Shown: positions 39,681 to 48,627 of the stretch, one piece after another | How positions within the stretch are numbered: the stretch's first letter is position 1 | Layout of the letters: the number at the start of each line of letters is the position of its first letter | From: Methylovirgula sp963708155 | Lineage (GTDB): Bacteria; Pseudomonadota; Alphaproteobacteria; Rhizobiales; Beijerinckiaceae | Reading direction: 5' to 3' | NCBI GenBank assembly: GCA_963708155.1 | Contig: OY970183.1 | Span: 1,364,001 to 1,428,000 of the forward strand | DNA length: 64,000 nucleotides | The notes under the pieces: generated by a model | Seen by the model: the letters and a program-made list of their open reading frames with translations, nothing else | Databases searched by the model: none | What the model was told of the DNA's origin: nothing | Program-made: the position numbers and the translations under genes

Positions 39681-40520
39681 CGCGGATGCTCCAGAAGCCC
39701 AAGCCTGGCGCGATGCGCCTTGTAAAGACTGATGATCGCCGCCGCCGCCTCCTCGATCGAGCGGCGCGTGACATCGATCACCGGCCAGCCGTAATGGGCG
39801 AAGAGCCGGCGCGACTGGACGACCTCGTCGTTAACCGCGACCGGATCGACATAGGTGGAATCGAACCGAGTTTGCGACGAGTTCAAGCCGTTGCTGGCGA
39901 ACGGTGACGAGCCGTTCGGCTGAGGTGATGAGGCCGACGATCAGCGGTTTTTGCAGCCGGAAAATCGCTTTTGGCAGCGGTACGTTGGGAATGATCGGCA
40001 CATTCGCGGTCTTGTAGCCGCGATTGGCGAGATAGATGCTTGTCGGCGTCTTCGACGTGCGGCTGACACCGAGAAGCAGAATATCGGCGGCCTCATAATC
40101 GTCGGCCGTCTGCCCGTCGTCGTGCAGCATCGTATAATTCAATGCCTCGACCCGATTGAAATAATAGGCATTCAGCATGTGCTGCGCGCCGGGGCGCGCG
40201 GCGCCGGGAGAGCCGAGATAGGCGCGGAACACATCGCTGATCGGCTGCAGCACCGAATGACACGGGACATTGAGCTCGTGGCAGGCCGCCACCAGCCGCT
40301 GCGCCAGATCCTTGTCGACAAGCGTGAAGAGGACGACGCCCGGCGCTTCGTCGATCTCGCCGATGGCTTTCTCGAGCTGCGCCGCCGAGCGGACGAAGGA
40401 GTGGAGATGTTCGATCAATTCGACCGCATCATACTGGGCGATAACCGCCCGGCTGACCGCGATCAAGGTCTCGCCCGTCGCGTCCGAGATCAGGTGAAGA
40501 TGAAAATAATTGCGCGCCAA
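39677..40520 (-). CDS. ppsR: Pyruvate,phosphate dikinase / PEP synthase regulatory protein (DUF299), frameshifted
   Basis: About 280 residues: FHLHLISDATGETLIAVSRA, the P-loop-like GVSRTSKTPTSIYLANRG, ANVPIIPNVPLPKAIF, and after the break STYVDPVAVNDEVVQSRRLF and GWPVIDVTRRSIEEAAAAII. This bifunctional kinase/phosphorylase switches its dikinase partner on and off. One frame break near 39885. First gene of the minus-strand operon; its promoter must lie in the ppsR-hemE gap that I read as the replication origin. Confidence 0.92.
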
Positions 40521-40730
40521 ACTTATCCCCGTCCGCCGCGACGACCTGTGAATCGATGGGGATAATCCGCAGCCTTGCGTGCCGGTCTGGGGACATGTCT
40601 GGCTGCGGCCGCGGCTTTGTCAACAGACCTCGGCATGGGCACGAACTCCGCTCTCGCCAAGGATTTACGGGAGAAAATTTCATAAAGCTTGAACAGGTTC
40701 CAGCCCGGCACAGCCAAGCCTCTGGGAGCG

Positions 40731-40745
40731 TTAAGGAATCGTTAA
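40731..40745. promoter_or_regulatory. CtrA-type binding site
   Basis: TTAA-GGAATCG-TTAA is an exact TTAA-N7-TTAA box, and its spacer contains a GAATC (GANTC) CcrM methylation site. CtrA binding at such boxes represses origin firing in Caulobacter. The box could also regulate the flanking hemE and ppsR promoters. Confidence 0.65.
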
Positions 40746-40808
40746 CGATTGGGCAAGCGGATCGCCGGCTGTGGGAATCGCGAAAAACACAAGATCGCGC
40801 GGCTGCAT

Positions 40809-40817
40809 TGTGAAAAA
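40809..40817 (-). promoter_or_regulatory. Candidate DnaA box
   Basis: The minus strand reads TTTTTCACA, a match to the degenerate consensus TTWTNCACA. It lies 70-80 bases from hemE, beside the A-rich tract of the presumed origin. Confidence 0.45.
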
Positions 40818-40889
40818 TCCGAAACGAGCCTAATCGAGGCCCCTAAGAAGAGAGATAGAAAATAGAAGTCTTAGATAAGGATTTTTAGT

Positions 40890-41939
40890 TTGGCGGTTTC
40901 ATCCTTCGCGGCTGACAAGCCTCTGCTGCGCGTGCTGGCTGGCGAAATCGTATCGCCCACTCCCGTCTGGTTGATGCGTCAGGCGGGGCGCTATCTGACC
41001 GAATATCGCCAGACACGCCTCAAGGCGCGTTCCTTCCTCGATCTCTGCTACACGCCGAAACTGGCGGCGGAAGTTACGTTGCAGCCGATCCGGCGCTTCC
41101 ACTTCGATGCGGCGATCATTTTCAGCGATATTCTGGTTGTACCGGACGCCTTCGGGCAGAAGGTCGAGTTTGAATCCGGTCAGGGGCCGCAATTGGCGCC
41201 CATCTCCGGCGTCAAGGAATTCGGCGCGCTGCGCGAAACAATCAATCTCGACCACCTCGAACCGGTTTCGGAAGCGATCCGGCTCGTCAAGGCGGAATTA
41301 CCCGCGAAGACGGCGCTTATCGGTTTCTGCGGCGCGCCCTTCACGGTCGCGAGCTACATGATCGCCGGGCACGGCACGCCGGATCAGGCGCCGGCGCGGC
41401 TTTTCGCCTATCGCGATCCGGCGCTGTTCGCGGCCCTGATCGAGCGGCTGACGGAAGGCTCGATCGCTTATCTTTCGCAGCAGATCACGGCTGGTGTCGA
41501 TTGCGTGCAGATTTTCGACACATGGGCGGGCGCGCTGGCGCCGGCCGAATTTGCCCGTTGGAGTCTTGCGCCGGTCAAGCAAATCGTCAGCGCATTGCGG
41601 GAGGCCCATCCGCAGACGAAGATCATCGCCTTTCCCCGCGGCGCCGGCCTGTCACTGACGGATTATGCGGCGGCAACGGGGGCAGACGCGATCGGGTTGG
41701 ATACATCGGTCAATCCGGCGACCGCGGCGCGTCTGATGCCCCCTGGCGTCGTGTTACAGGGCAACCTTGATCCGCTCGCCCTGATTGCCGGCGGGGGGCC
41801 GCTGACCGAGGCGGTGCGGAACATCGAAACGGCTTTCTCTGGCCGGCCGCATATTTTCAATCTTGGCCATGGCATTCTGCCGGAAACGCCGCTGGCCAAT
41901 GTGGAAGCTCTATTGGCCTTGTTGCGGCCGGAGGCGTGA
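40890..41939 (+). CDS. hemE: Uroporphyrinogen decarboxylase
   Basis: 349 residues. Signature PVWLMRQAGRYLTEYRQTR, with the catalytic arginines, then AAIIFSDILVVPDAFGQKV, FCGAPFTVASYMIAGHG, IFDTWAGALAP and FNLGHGILPETP. It removes four carboxyl groups from uroporphyrinogen III on the way to haem. The start is TTG 40890 with AAGG about ten bases upstream; the first residues AVSSFAADKPLLRVL match the family, and no earlier ATG fits. hemJ starts one base after its stop. Confidence 0.96.
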   Translation: MAVSSFAADKPLLRVLAGEIVSPTPVWLMRQAGRYLTEYRQTRLKARSFLDLCYTPKLAAEVTLQPIRRFHFDAAIIFSDILVVPDAFGQKVEFESGQGPQLAPISGVKEFGALRETINLDHLEPVSEAIRLVKAELPAKTALIGFCGAPFTVASYMIAGHGTPDQAPARLFAYRDPALFAALIERLTEGSIAYLSQQITAGVDCVQIFDTWAGALAPAEFARWSLAPVKQIVSALREAHPQTKIIAFPRGAGLSLTDYAAATGADAIGLDTSVNPATAARLMPPGVVLQGNLDPLALIAGGGPLTEAVRNIETAFSGRPHIFNLGHGILPETPLANVEALLALLRPEA

Positions 41940-41940
41940 G

Positions 41941-42372
41941 ATGGATCAGGCCTACCTCTGGATCAAAGCGCTGCATATCATCGCCGTTATCGCTTTCATG
42001 GCCGGGATGTTCTATCTGCCGCGCCTTTTCGTCTATCACGCGGGCGCCGCTATCGGTTCGGTCCAGTCCGAGACCTTCAAGGTGATGGAGCGAAAGCTCG
42101 ATGTCATCATCATGCGGCCGGCACTCGTGCTCGTCTATGCGACGGGGCTGACGCTCGCGATCAAGGCGGACTTCTTCAAGGCGGCCTGGCTGAACTGGAA
42201 ATTTCTGCTCGTTCTGCTGATGACGGCGCTCTACATCTATCTCGTCGCGGCGCGGCTCAGGTTTGCGGCGGATCGCAATACGCGCCCGGCGCAATTCTAT
42301 CGCCTGCTGAACGAAGTCCCGACGCTCCTCCTCGTCGGTATCGTCCTTCTCGTCGTGCTCAAGCCGTTTTGA
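41941..42372 (+). CDS. hemJ: Protoporphyrinogen IX oxidase HemJ
   Basis: 143 residues with four membrane helices: AYLWIKALHIIAVIAFMAGM, FYLPRLFVYH, IIMRPALVLVYATGLTLA, FLLVLLMTALYIYLVA, TLLLVGIVLLVVLKPF. The HIIAVIAFMAGMFYLPRLFV block with its conserved histidine is the HemJ (formerly UPF0093) signature. It performs the penultimate step of haem synthesis in the inner membrane. Operon with hemE. In most relatives rho comes next; here about 8 kb of porin and CapK-like genes intervene. Confidence 0.95.
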   Translation: MDQAYLWIKALHIIAVIAFMAGMFYLPRLFVYHAGAAIGSVQSETFKVMERKLDVIIMRPALVLVYATGLTLAIKADFFKAAWLNWKFLLVLLMTALYIYLVAARLRFAADRNTRPAQFYRLLNEVPTLLLVGIVLLVVLKPF

Positions 42373-42535
42373 AGCTTGGAGGCGGTGTCGATTGGCGGCG
42401 CCCCGTCGTCTGCACACCGAAAGCTCGCAGTAGCGCAGGACCGCTGTCGTGCGACACGCGCGCCCGCTTACGGCTTGTTATGGCGTAGGAAATTGACCTC
42501 CCCAGGGTGATCTGGCCAAAGAGAAGAATGTGTCT

Positions 42536-42551
42536 CTCAGGACACAACCAT
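42536..42551 (+). repeat. Conserved leader block upstream of omp1
   Basis: CTCAGGACACAACCAT recurs with one difference upstream of omp2 at 46416-46431, about 100 bases before each porin start. It probably stems from duplication of the gene with its leader; a regulatory role is possible. Confidence 0.55.
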
Positions 42552-42649
42552 TCCGGAATCGCGCCTGGTATTACAATCTGGAGTTGCATACAATCTGCTT
42601 TTCACTCATTCGTTCAATTCAGGCTTTGCTTCCTTTTTGGGGGAAAAAA

Positions 42650-43507
42650 ATGGTTCGTTCTCTTCTTTTATCAAGCGCACTCTCGCTCCTCGCCCTTGGC
42701 GGCGCTTTCGCCGCAGATTTGCCCAGCACTAAGGGTGAGCCCGTTTACGCACCGCCGCCTCCGCCTCCGCCGACCTGGACGGGTTTTTATATCGGCGTCA
42801 ACGGCGGCTATGGCGGCGATCGCTTTGTTTATCCGTTCGATGGATATGCGAGCTTTGGTGAAGGCGAGGGCGCTACGACCGTTAGCGGCAACGGCAACGC
42901 CAACATCACGTCGAGCGGCTTCCTCGCCGGCGGTCAGATTGGTTATAACTGGCAGTTTCCGGCTTCCAACTTCGTGGCAGGCGTCGAGGGCGATATCGAC
43001 TGGTCGTCGATCCGCGGGCAGCTCGGCGCATCGCTTGACGCTGGTGCCGGCGGAGGAGGCATAAGCGCCAACGCTTATGCGGGCACCCATCTCCAGTATC
43101 TTGGCACGGCGCGCGTGCGTCTTGGCTACGCCTTCGGCAACCTTCTGCCCTACATTACGGGCGGTTTCGCCTACGGCCAGACCAGCTCGTACTACAACGT
43201 CAGCTACAGCACCCCCGGGCCGTCCGGTGACTTCGGCGCCTCGGCGCAGCATTTCCAGACCGGCTGGACGGCAGGCGCGGGCCTTGAATATCAGATCACG
43301 CCGAATCTCTCGTTCAAGACGGAATATCTTTATGTCAGCCTGTCTCCGGCGACGCTCTATTCGATTGGCGGAGATATTGGCGAGACGGGGAGCTATAATT
43401 TCAGCCTTCGCGAGCGGACGACCGTCAACATCGTCCGCGCCGGTCTGAACTACAGGTTTGACTGGTTCGAGCCGGCGGCGCCGGCACCGGTGGTCGCCAA
43501 ATACTAA
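42650..43507 (+). CDS. Outer-membrane beta-barrel protein 1 (Omp25/Omp31-like)
   Basis: 285 residues: signal peptide MVRSLLLSSALSLLALGGAF cut near AFA, the mature start ADLPSTKGEPVYAPPPPPPP (a Pro-rich tether), then an eight-stranded OmpA-like barrel opening WTGFYIGVNGGYGG and including ITSSGFLAGGQIGYNWQF, RVRLGYAFGNLLPYITGGFA and WTAGAGLEYQI. It ends with aromatic VAKY as in barrel C-termini. This family comprises abundant surface antigens of Hyphomicrobiales. Intact. It is followed by the shared terminator block, and four paralogues lie downstream. Confidence 0.92.
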   Translation: MVRSLLLSSALSLLALGGAFAADLPSTKGEPVYAPPPPPPPTWTGFYIGVNGGYGGDRFVYPFDGYASFGEGEGATTVSGNGNANITSSGFLAGGQIGYNWQFPASNFVAGVEGDIDWSSIRGQLGASLDAGAGGGGISANAYAGTHLQYLGTARVRLGYAFGNLLPYITGGFAYGQTSSYYNVSYSTPGPSGDFGASAQHFQTGWTAGAGLEYQITPNLSFKTEYLYVSLSPATLYSIGGDIGETGSYNFSLRERTTVNIVRAGLNYRFDWFEPAAPAPVVAKY

Positions 43508-43533
43508 GTCCGTTTCTACGGGGGGCATTCGGA

Positions 43534-43561
43534 GGCCGGTGGCGCAAGTCACCGGCCTTTT
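43534..43561 (+). terminator. Terminator of omp1, copy 1 of a shared 3' block
   Basis: GGCCGGTG-gcgcaagt-CACCGGCC followed by TTTT. The stem and the preceding 25 bases (CGTTTCTACGGGGGGCATTC and on) recur after omp2 and omp3. Confidence 0.9.
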
Positions 43562-43577
43562 CGTTTGCCGGAGGGTG

Positions 43578-44952
43578 TCAGGCGAGCAATTCGTTGCGGA
43601 AGCCGAGGCGCTTGGTGTCGGCGCCCCAGTCGATCTTCGGCACCTGCCGGATCTGAATATCGAAATCCGCGCTGGCATATGACCTGATGAGCGCGCGGAA
43701 AGCATCGATCTTGGGGGGCGGTAAAGGTTCCGGCGCGGCGATTTCGACGGTGATCGTCTGCAGTGTCCGTCTGGCGAATGCGGAATTCCGCGACATCGGC
43801 GATCTCGAGCACATCGGCACCGCGTATGAAGAAGGGCGACAACCGTCCATCCGGATGTTTGAGCAACTGCTTGGTGCGGCCGTAGATGTTCGACAGTACC
43901 GGGCCTTGGTAACCGCAGGGGCAGGATGTGTGCAGGCTCGCGATGTCGCCGATGTCATAACGGATAAAAGGCGTCGCATAGGAGTGAAGATGCGTCAGCA
44001 GCACGCGTCCGGCCGTCCGGCCGTCGATTTCGACCGGCTCGCTTTCGTCGATCTCGACAAGGACGTTGCTCGTGCAGACGTGATAGAAATCGGGCGTCGC
44101 CCGGCATTCCTGAGCGATCAAGCCGATTTCTTCGGATGAATATCTGGCGGAGATGGGGATGCCGATACCCGAAAAAGCGCTTCGGATCGACGATGGCGGC
44201 CGATCGCCGAACGCGATCCAAGTGGCGACACCGGCCGCTTTGAAGAAAGCGACCCCTGCGTGTTGCAGCAACGCTTCCACGATATGCGGCTGTGCGATGA
44301 GGTGACCGACGGGATCACGGCGCAGCTCTTTGCAAAAGCCGTTAAAATCCGGATGCGTGAACTTGATTTCCTTGTAGGCCGCCTTTGCCACGAGTCCGCG
44401 AAGGCCGTGTCCGGCAGTCACCTTGGAAACGGTAAATCCGCGCTTGTCATCGATGATTCTGCTTCTGAGCCTCGTTATGTTGAGCGACAGGTCGCGGTCG
44501 TCGATAAAATGCTGGGCGAGGCCGCGGAGCCGGTTGTATTGGCCATTCGTGCGCGAAACGAAGAATTCGACGGGTGTGCCCGAGGAGCCGGATGTCGCGT
44601 GTTTCTGTATCGGCTCGGATCCGCCGGGCGGCAGAAGCGAGCCTTCGCGTGCGACCTGCTCGCGCAATTCGGCGCGTGTCAGGATCGGAAGCGCAGAAAG
44701 CTTGACGTCAGTGAAGCTTTTCAAAGCGCTGAGCCTCTGCCGCCAGAAGCTAGATTTTTGCGCGGCATGGGCCAGCAGATTGCGCAGCTGCGCCGCCTGC
44801 CAGTTCTCCCGCGCCACGCGGCTGCCCGTTTCGACCAACAGGATGTCCATGATCGAGGACAGAGCCCTTTTGTGCTCGTTGTCGCAGAACGTCATCGGCG
44901 TTTCGCTGAAGGCGTCGGGGGCAAGTCGGAGGCTGGAAAAATCGAGCTTCAT
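43578..44952 (-). CDS. CapK/PaaK-like adenylate-forming family protein 1, frameshifted near the end
   Basis: About 457 residues. The nucleotide-binding motif HATSGSSGTPVEFFVSR, the YSSEEIGLIAQEC element and the late FIRYDIGDIASLHTSCPCGY then YGRTKQLLKHPDG (CxCG and GR) place it in the phenylacetate-CoA ligase / CapK family of the AMP-forming superfamily. Substrate unknown. One frame break near 43765, after which the C-terminal domain reads FDIQIRQVPKIDWGADTKRL. Closely similar to the next gene upstream: MDILLVETGSRVARENWQAA is identical in both, as in a tandem duplication. Confidence 0.85.
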
Positions 44953-44999
44953 TTTGTCTCCCGCAAAACGGCGCCCGCGCTCGTTTCACCGCGCGCGGT

Positions 45000-46375
45000 C
45001 TACGTGCCCGTCAGCAATTCGTTGCGAAAGCCGAGACGCTTCGTGTCGCGGCCCCAATCGATTTTCGCCACCTGGCTCACCTGGATATCAAAATCCTCGC
45101 CGGCATAGGCTTTTACGAGTTGTCGGAAGGCGTCGATCTTGGCCGCGGACAAGGTTTCCGGTGCGGCGAGTTCGGCGATGATCGTTCGCAGATCGGTTTG
45201 GCGGATGCGGTATTCCGAAATGTCGGCGATTGCCAGCACGTCCGCACCGCGAATCAGGAACGGCGACAGGCGCCCATCGGATGTTTGAGCAATTGCTTGC
45301 CGCGGCCGTAGATGTTCGAGAGCGTTGGGCCCTGGTAGCCGCAGGGGCAGGATTTGTGCAGGCTCGCGATGTCGCCGACATCATAGCGGATGAAGGGCGT
45401 GGCGTAGGAATGCAGATGCGTCAGCAGCACGCGCCCGGCAGGTTGTCCGTCGAAATTGGTCAGAGTGGTCTGGTCGATCTCGACGAGAACATTGCTGGTG
45501 CAGACGTGATAGAAATTGGGTGCCGAGCGGCATTCATATCCGATCATACCAATTTCCTCGCAAGAATAATTGGCGGTGACCCCTACGCCGACACCCGACA
45601 GCGCATCCCGCGCTGCCTGCGGCGGCCGATCGCCGAGCGACATCCAGGTGTGGACGCTGGCCTCCTTGAAGAAATCGGCGCCCGCGAATTGCAGGAGCGC
45701 CTCGACGATGCGTGGCTGCGCGATCATCAGGCCGACGGGGTCGCGGAGCAGCTCCTTGCTGAGAGCTCTGAGATTAGGGTGCGTGAACTCTATTTTTTTG
45801 TAGGCGCCTCTCGAGACGAAGCCGTTAAGGCCCTTGGGGGCATCGTCCTTGGATACGGTGAATCCGCGCGGGTCGTCGGTGAACAGGCTCTTGAACCGCG
45901 TGAGATTGAGCGAGAAGTCGAGGTCGTTGATGAAATGCTGCGCGAGGCCGCGGACGCTGTTGTAGTAGCCGTTCATGCGCGAGACGAAGAATTCGACGGG
46001 CGTACCCGATGAACCGGACGTCGCATGTTTTTGCGTCGGCTCGGTGCCGGGAGGCAGCAGCGAACCTTCTCGCGCGACCTGCTGACGTAGATCGGCGCGT
46101 GTGAGGGCCGGGAGCGAGGAGAGCTTGACGTCCGCGTAGTTTTTTCGCGGCCCGATCCTCTGCCGCCAGAAGCTTGATCTTTGCGCGGCATGGGCGAGCA
46201 GGTTGCGCAACTGCGCCGCCTGCCAGTTCTCGCGCGCCACGCGGCTGCCGGTCTCGACCAGCAGGATATCCATGATCGAGGACAAGACCCTTTTGTGCTC
46301 GGAATCGCAAAAGGTCAGCGGCTTTTCGCTGAAGGCATGCGGAGCAAGGGGCAGACTGGAAAAATCGATCTTCAT
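45000..46375 (-). CDS. CapK/PaaK-like adenylate-forming family protein 2, frameshifted near the end
   Basis: About 458 residues; paralogue of the preceding gene with the same start pattern (MKIDFSSLPLAPHAFSEKPL), HATSGSSGTPVEFFVSR and CPCGYQGPTLSNIYGR. Frame break near 45275; the shifted end DFDIQVSQVAKIDWGRDTKR matches the paralogue. The two are head-to-tail, separated by 47 bases, and divergent from omp2. Whether the product activates an acid for surface modification is inference from neighbours only; no transferase, CoA ligase partner or capsule genes are present. Confidence 0.85.
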
Positions 46376-46415
46376 TTTTGAGCCAGAGGGCGGACTTTCC
46401 GGGCAAATTGTGGCC

Positions 46416-46431
46416 CTCGGGACACAACCAT
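46416..46431 (+). repeat. Conserved leader block upstream of omp2
   Basis: CTCGGGACACAACCAT differs by one base from the block before omp1. It lies in the divergent gap between the second CapK-like gene and omp2. Confidence 0.55.
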
Positions 46432-46526
46432 AGGGAATCAGGCCGCGTGTCTGCAATTGACGTTGTCGGCCAGCCGGTTTCGAACCATACCTTACGTAGC
46501 GTCAGATTTCCGTTTGGGGGAAAAAA

Positions 46527-47345
46527 ATAATTCGTTCTCTTCTCTTGTCCAGCGCCCTGTCCGTGATGGTCGCGGGCGCCGCTTTCGCCGCCGATCTGCC
46601 GAGCACCAAGGGCGAGCCGGTCTATGCGCCGCCGCCACCGCCGGTCTTCTCCTGGACGGGCTTCTACATCGGTGTCAACGGCGGCTACGGCGGCAACAAC
46701 ATCAACTACCACGACTATGACCCCTATGATGAGGGCTATAGCGGCTATGAGAAGATCACCAGCAGCGGCTTCGTCGCCGGCGGCACGGTTGGCTTCAACT
46801 ATCAGTTCCCGACGTCCAATTTCGTCCTTGGCTTCGAGGGCGATTTCGATTGGAGCAACATCCGGGCTCAGCTTTCCGAGGGCTATAGCCTATGGTGACG
46901 GCTATAGCGAGGGATACTAACTTTGGCTCCGAGCTGAACTGGCTGGCGACGGCCCGCGCGCGCATCGGCTATGCGGTGACGACGCCCTTCGGCAATCTTC
47001 TGCCCTATGTCACGGGCGGCGCCGCCTTCGGCAATGTCAAGGATTACCTACACGGCCTGGAACTCCGATGGCTATTACGACAGCGCAAGCTGCACGCATA
47101 CCTGGACGGGCTGGACCGCCGGCGCCGGCCTCGAATATGCGATCACGCAGAACCTCAGCTTCAAGGCCGAATATCTCTACGTCGATCTCGGCAACCACGG
47201 CGTCAACGACGAATACACCGACATCGCTCCGGGCGAGAGCTATACGGAACATTTCACCGCGAACATCGTCCGCGTCGGCCTCAACTGGCGCTTCGGCGAC
47301 TGGTTCGCGCCGCCGCCGCCGCCGCCGGTCGTGGCGAAATACTGA
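46527..47345 (+). CDS. Outer-membrane beta-barrel protein 2, frameshifted, ATA at the expected start
   Basis: Closest to omp1 in signal peptide (RSLLLSSALS), tether ADLPSTKGEPVYAPPPPP and barrel start WTGFYIGVNGGYGGN. By alignment with omp1 and omp3 the start codon falls at 46527, where the sequence reads ATA ATT CGT after the same GGGGGAAAAAA leader; TTG 46545 and ATG 46566 are in-frame alternatives that shorten the signal peptide. Frame breaks near 46888 and 47045; the remainder (NLLPYVTGGAAFGNV, WTAGAGLEYAITQNLSFKAE, ANIVRVGLNWRFGDWF, VAKY) is intact. Confidence 0.8.
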
Positions 47346-47371
47346 TCCCGTTTCTACGGGGGGCATTCGGA

Positions 47372-47400
47372 GGCCGGTGGCGCAAGTCACCGGCCTTTTT
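47372..47400 (+). terminator. Terminator of omp2, copy 2 of the shared 3' block
   Basis: GGCCGGTG-gcgcaagt-CACCGGCC plus TTTTT, preceded by the same 25-base spacer as after omp1. Confidence 0.92.
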
Positions 47401-47625
47401 CTTTGCTGGATCGCTGCGTCGCTGCGCCCCTCGCGGCAATGAAGGAGGAAGCGCTCCGCAATTCGCTGGCCATTGGAGATGGCTTCCCGTCGGCGGCCAT
47501 TGTGGCACCGGAAGCACAGCGGCGGGATTTGGCTTCCCGCTCTCTGATTTACAGTTGTGGTGCAGGCGATTGCCCCGCTAATACTTTGCTCAGTTACTGA
47601 ATTGACGTAGCGGAAGGGCAAGAAT

Positions 47626-48429
47626 ATGATTCGTTCATTGCTTTTATCTGTCCAGTGTTTGCGTTCGATGGCCGCGGGCGCCGCTTTTGCCGCCGATCTG
47701 CCCAGCACCAAGGGCGAGCCGGCCTATGCGCCGCCGCCGCCGCCGCTCTATTCCTGGACGGGCTTCTACATCGGCGCGAACGCCGGCGTTTCGCGGGCAA
47801 TTTCAGTCGCAGACTTATCGCGTATATGGCTCACGGCGATTACTACAGCCGCAGACGGCAATGCTGGCGGTTTCTCCGGCGGCGGCCAGATCGGCTACAA
47901 TTACCAGTTCGATAGGCTCCAATTTCGTCGCTGGCGTCGAAGCCGATTTCCAGGGATCGACGTTGAAGGGCACGTATTACGACGAGAATACAGCGCTGAT
48001 ACGGCTTACCCTACATGAGATTGAGAAGCACCAAGGCTTAACTGGTGGGGCACCGCGCGCGGTCCGTCTCGGCTACGCCTTCGGCAATATCCTGCCCTAT
48101 GTGACGGGCGGTTTCGCCTATGGGCGCGTTTCGGACTTCTATCAACCGAAGGTACCGGAGAGCTACAGCTGGTCTATGGCGCGACGCAGACCGGCTGGAC
48201 GGCCGGCGCGGGCGTCGAATATGCGATCACGCAATAACCTGACGGCCAAGATCGAAGATCTCTACACCGATCTCGGCACCTGGAACACCGGCTAACCGTG
48301 TCTATGAGGACGAGGCAATCGATCAATACCGAAGGACGTCAAGTTCCGCGACGGTGCGCGCCGGCCTGAACTGGAAGTTTGGCGATTGGTTCTCGCCGCC
48401 GCCCGCCGCCGGTTGTGGCGAAGTACTGA
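47626..48429 (+). CDS. Outer-membrane beta-barrel protein 3, multiply frameshifted (possible pseudogene)
   Basis: Starts MIRSLLLS with tether ADLPSTKGEPAYAPPPPP and WTGFYIGANAG. Barrel pieces appear in different frames: GGGQIGYNYQF, SNFVAGVEADFQGSTLKGTY, VRLGYAFGNILPYVTGGFAY, NNLTAKIEDLYTDLG, VRAGLNWKFGDWFSPP, VAKY. At least four breaks (near 47790, 47910, 48020 and 48170, and again after 48290) and a segment with little family similarity around 48000-48055. More damaged than its neighbours, so real decay is possible, but the general indel problem of this window prevents a decision. Confidence 0.65.
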
Positions 48430-48455
48430 TCCCGTTTCTACGGGGGGCATTCGGA

Positions 48456-48484
48456 GGCCGGTGGCGCAAGTCACCGGCCTTTTT
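48456..48484 (+). terminator. Terminator of omp3, copy 3 of the shared 3' block
   Basis: GGCCGGTG-gcgcaagt-CACCGGCC plus TTTTT, with the same upstream spacer as the other two copies. Confidence 0.92.
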
Positions 48485-48627
48485 CGTCTTCTTGTGTCTG
48501 GGCCGATCCTGTTGCCGCATGGAGACAGCCGGACGGAAAATGCCGTGCGCGGCGCCCCGCGCATTGTCCGGCTAGGAATTTGCTCTAAAGCTCCCAGCGG
48601 AACATCGCGGTTTGAGGCCTTTGCAAG

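Larger units (their letters stand above)
40521..40889. other. Candidate chromosomal replication origin (Cori/oriC)
   Basis: The 369-base gap between ppsR and hemE is the position of the mapped origin in Caulobacter and of predicted origins in many alphaproteobacteria. It contains a TTAA-N7-TTAA CtrA box (40731-40745), three GANTC methylation sites (GAATC near 40550, 40736 and 40775), one full match to the degenerate DnaA box TTWTNCACA (minus strand, 40809-40817), an inverted pair of TTATCCCC (40523-40530 and 40558-40565) and an A-rich, G-poor tract at 40845-40888 suitable for unwinding. Confidence 0.75.
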
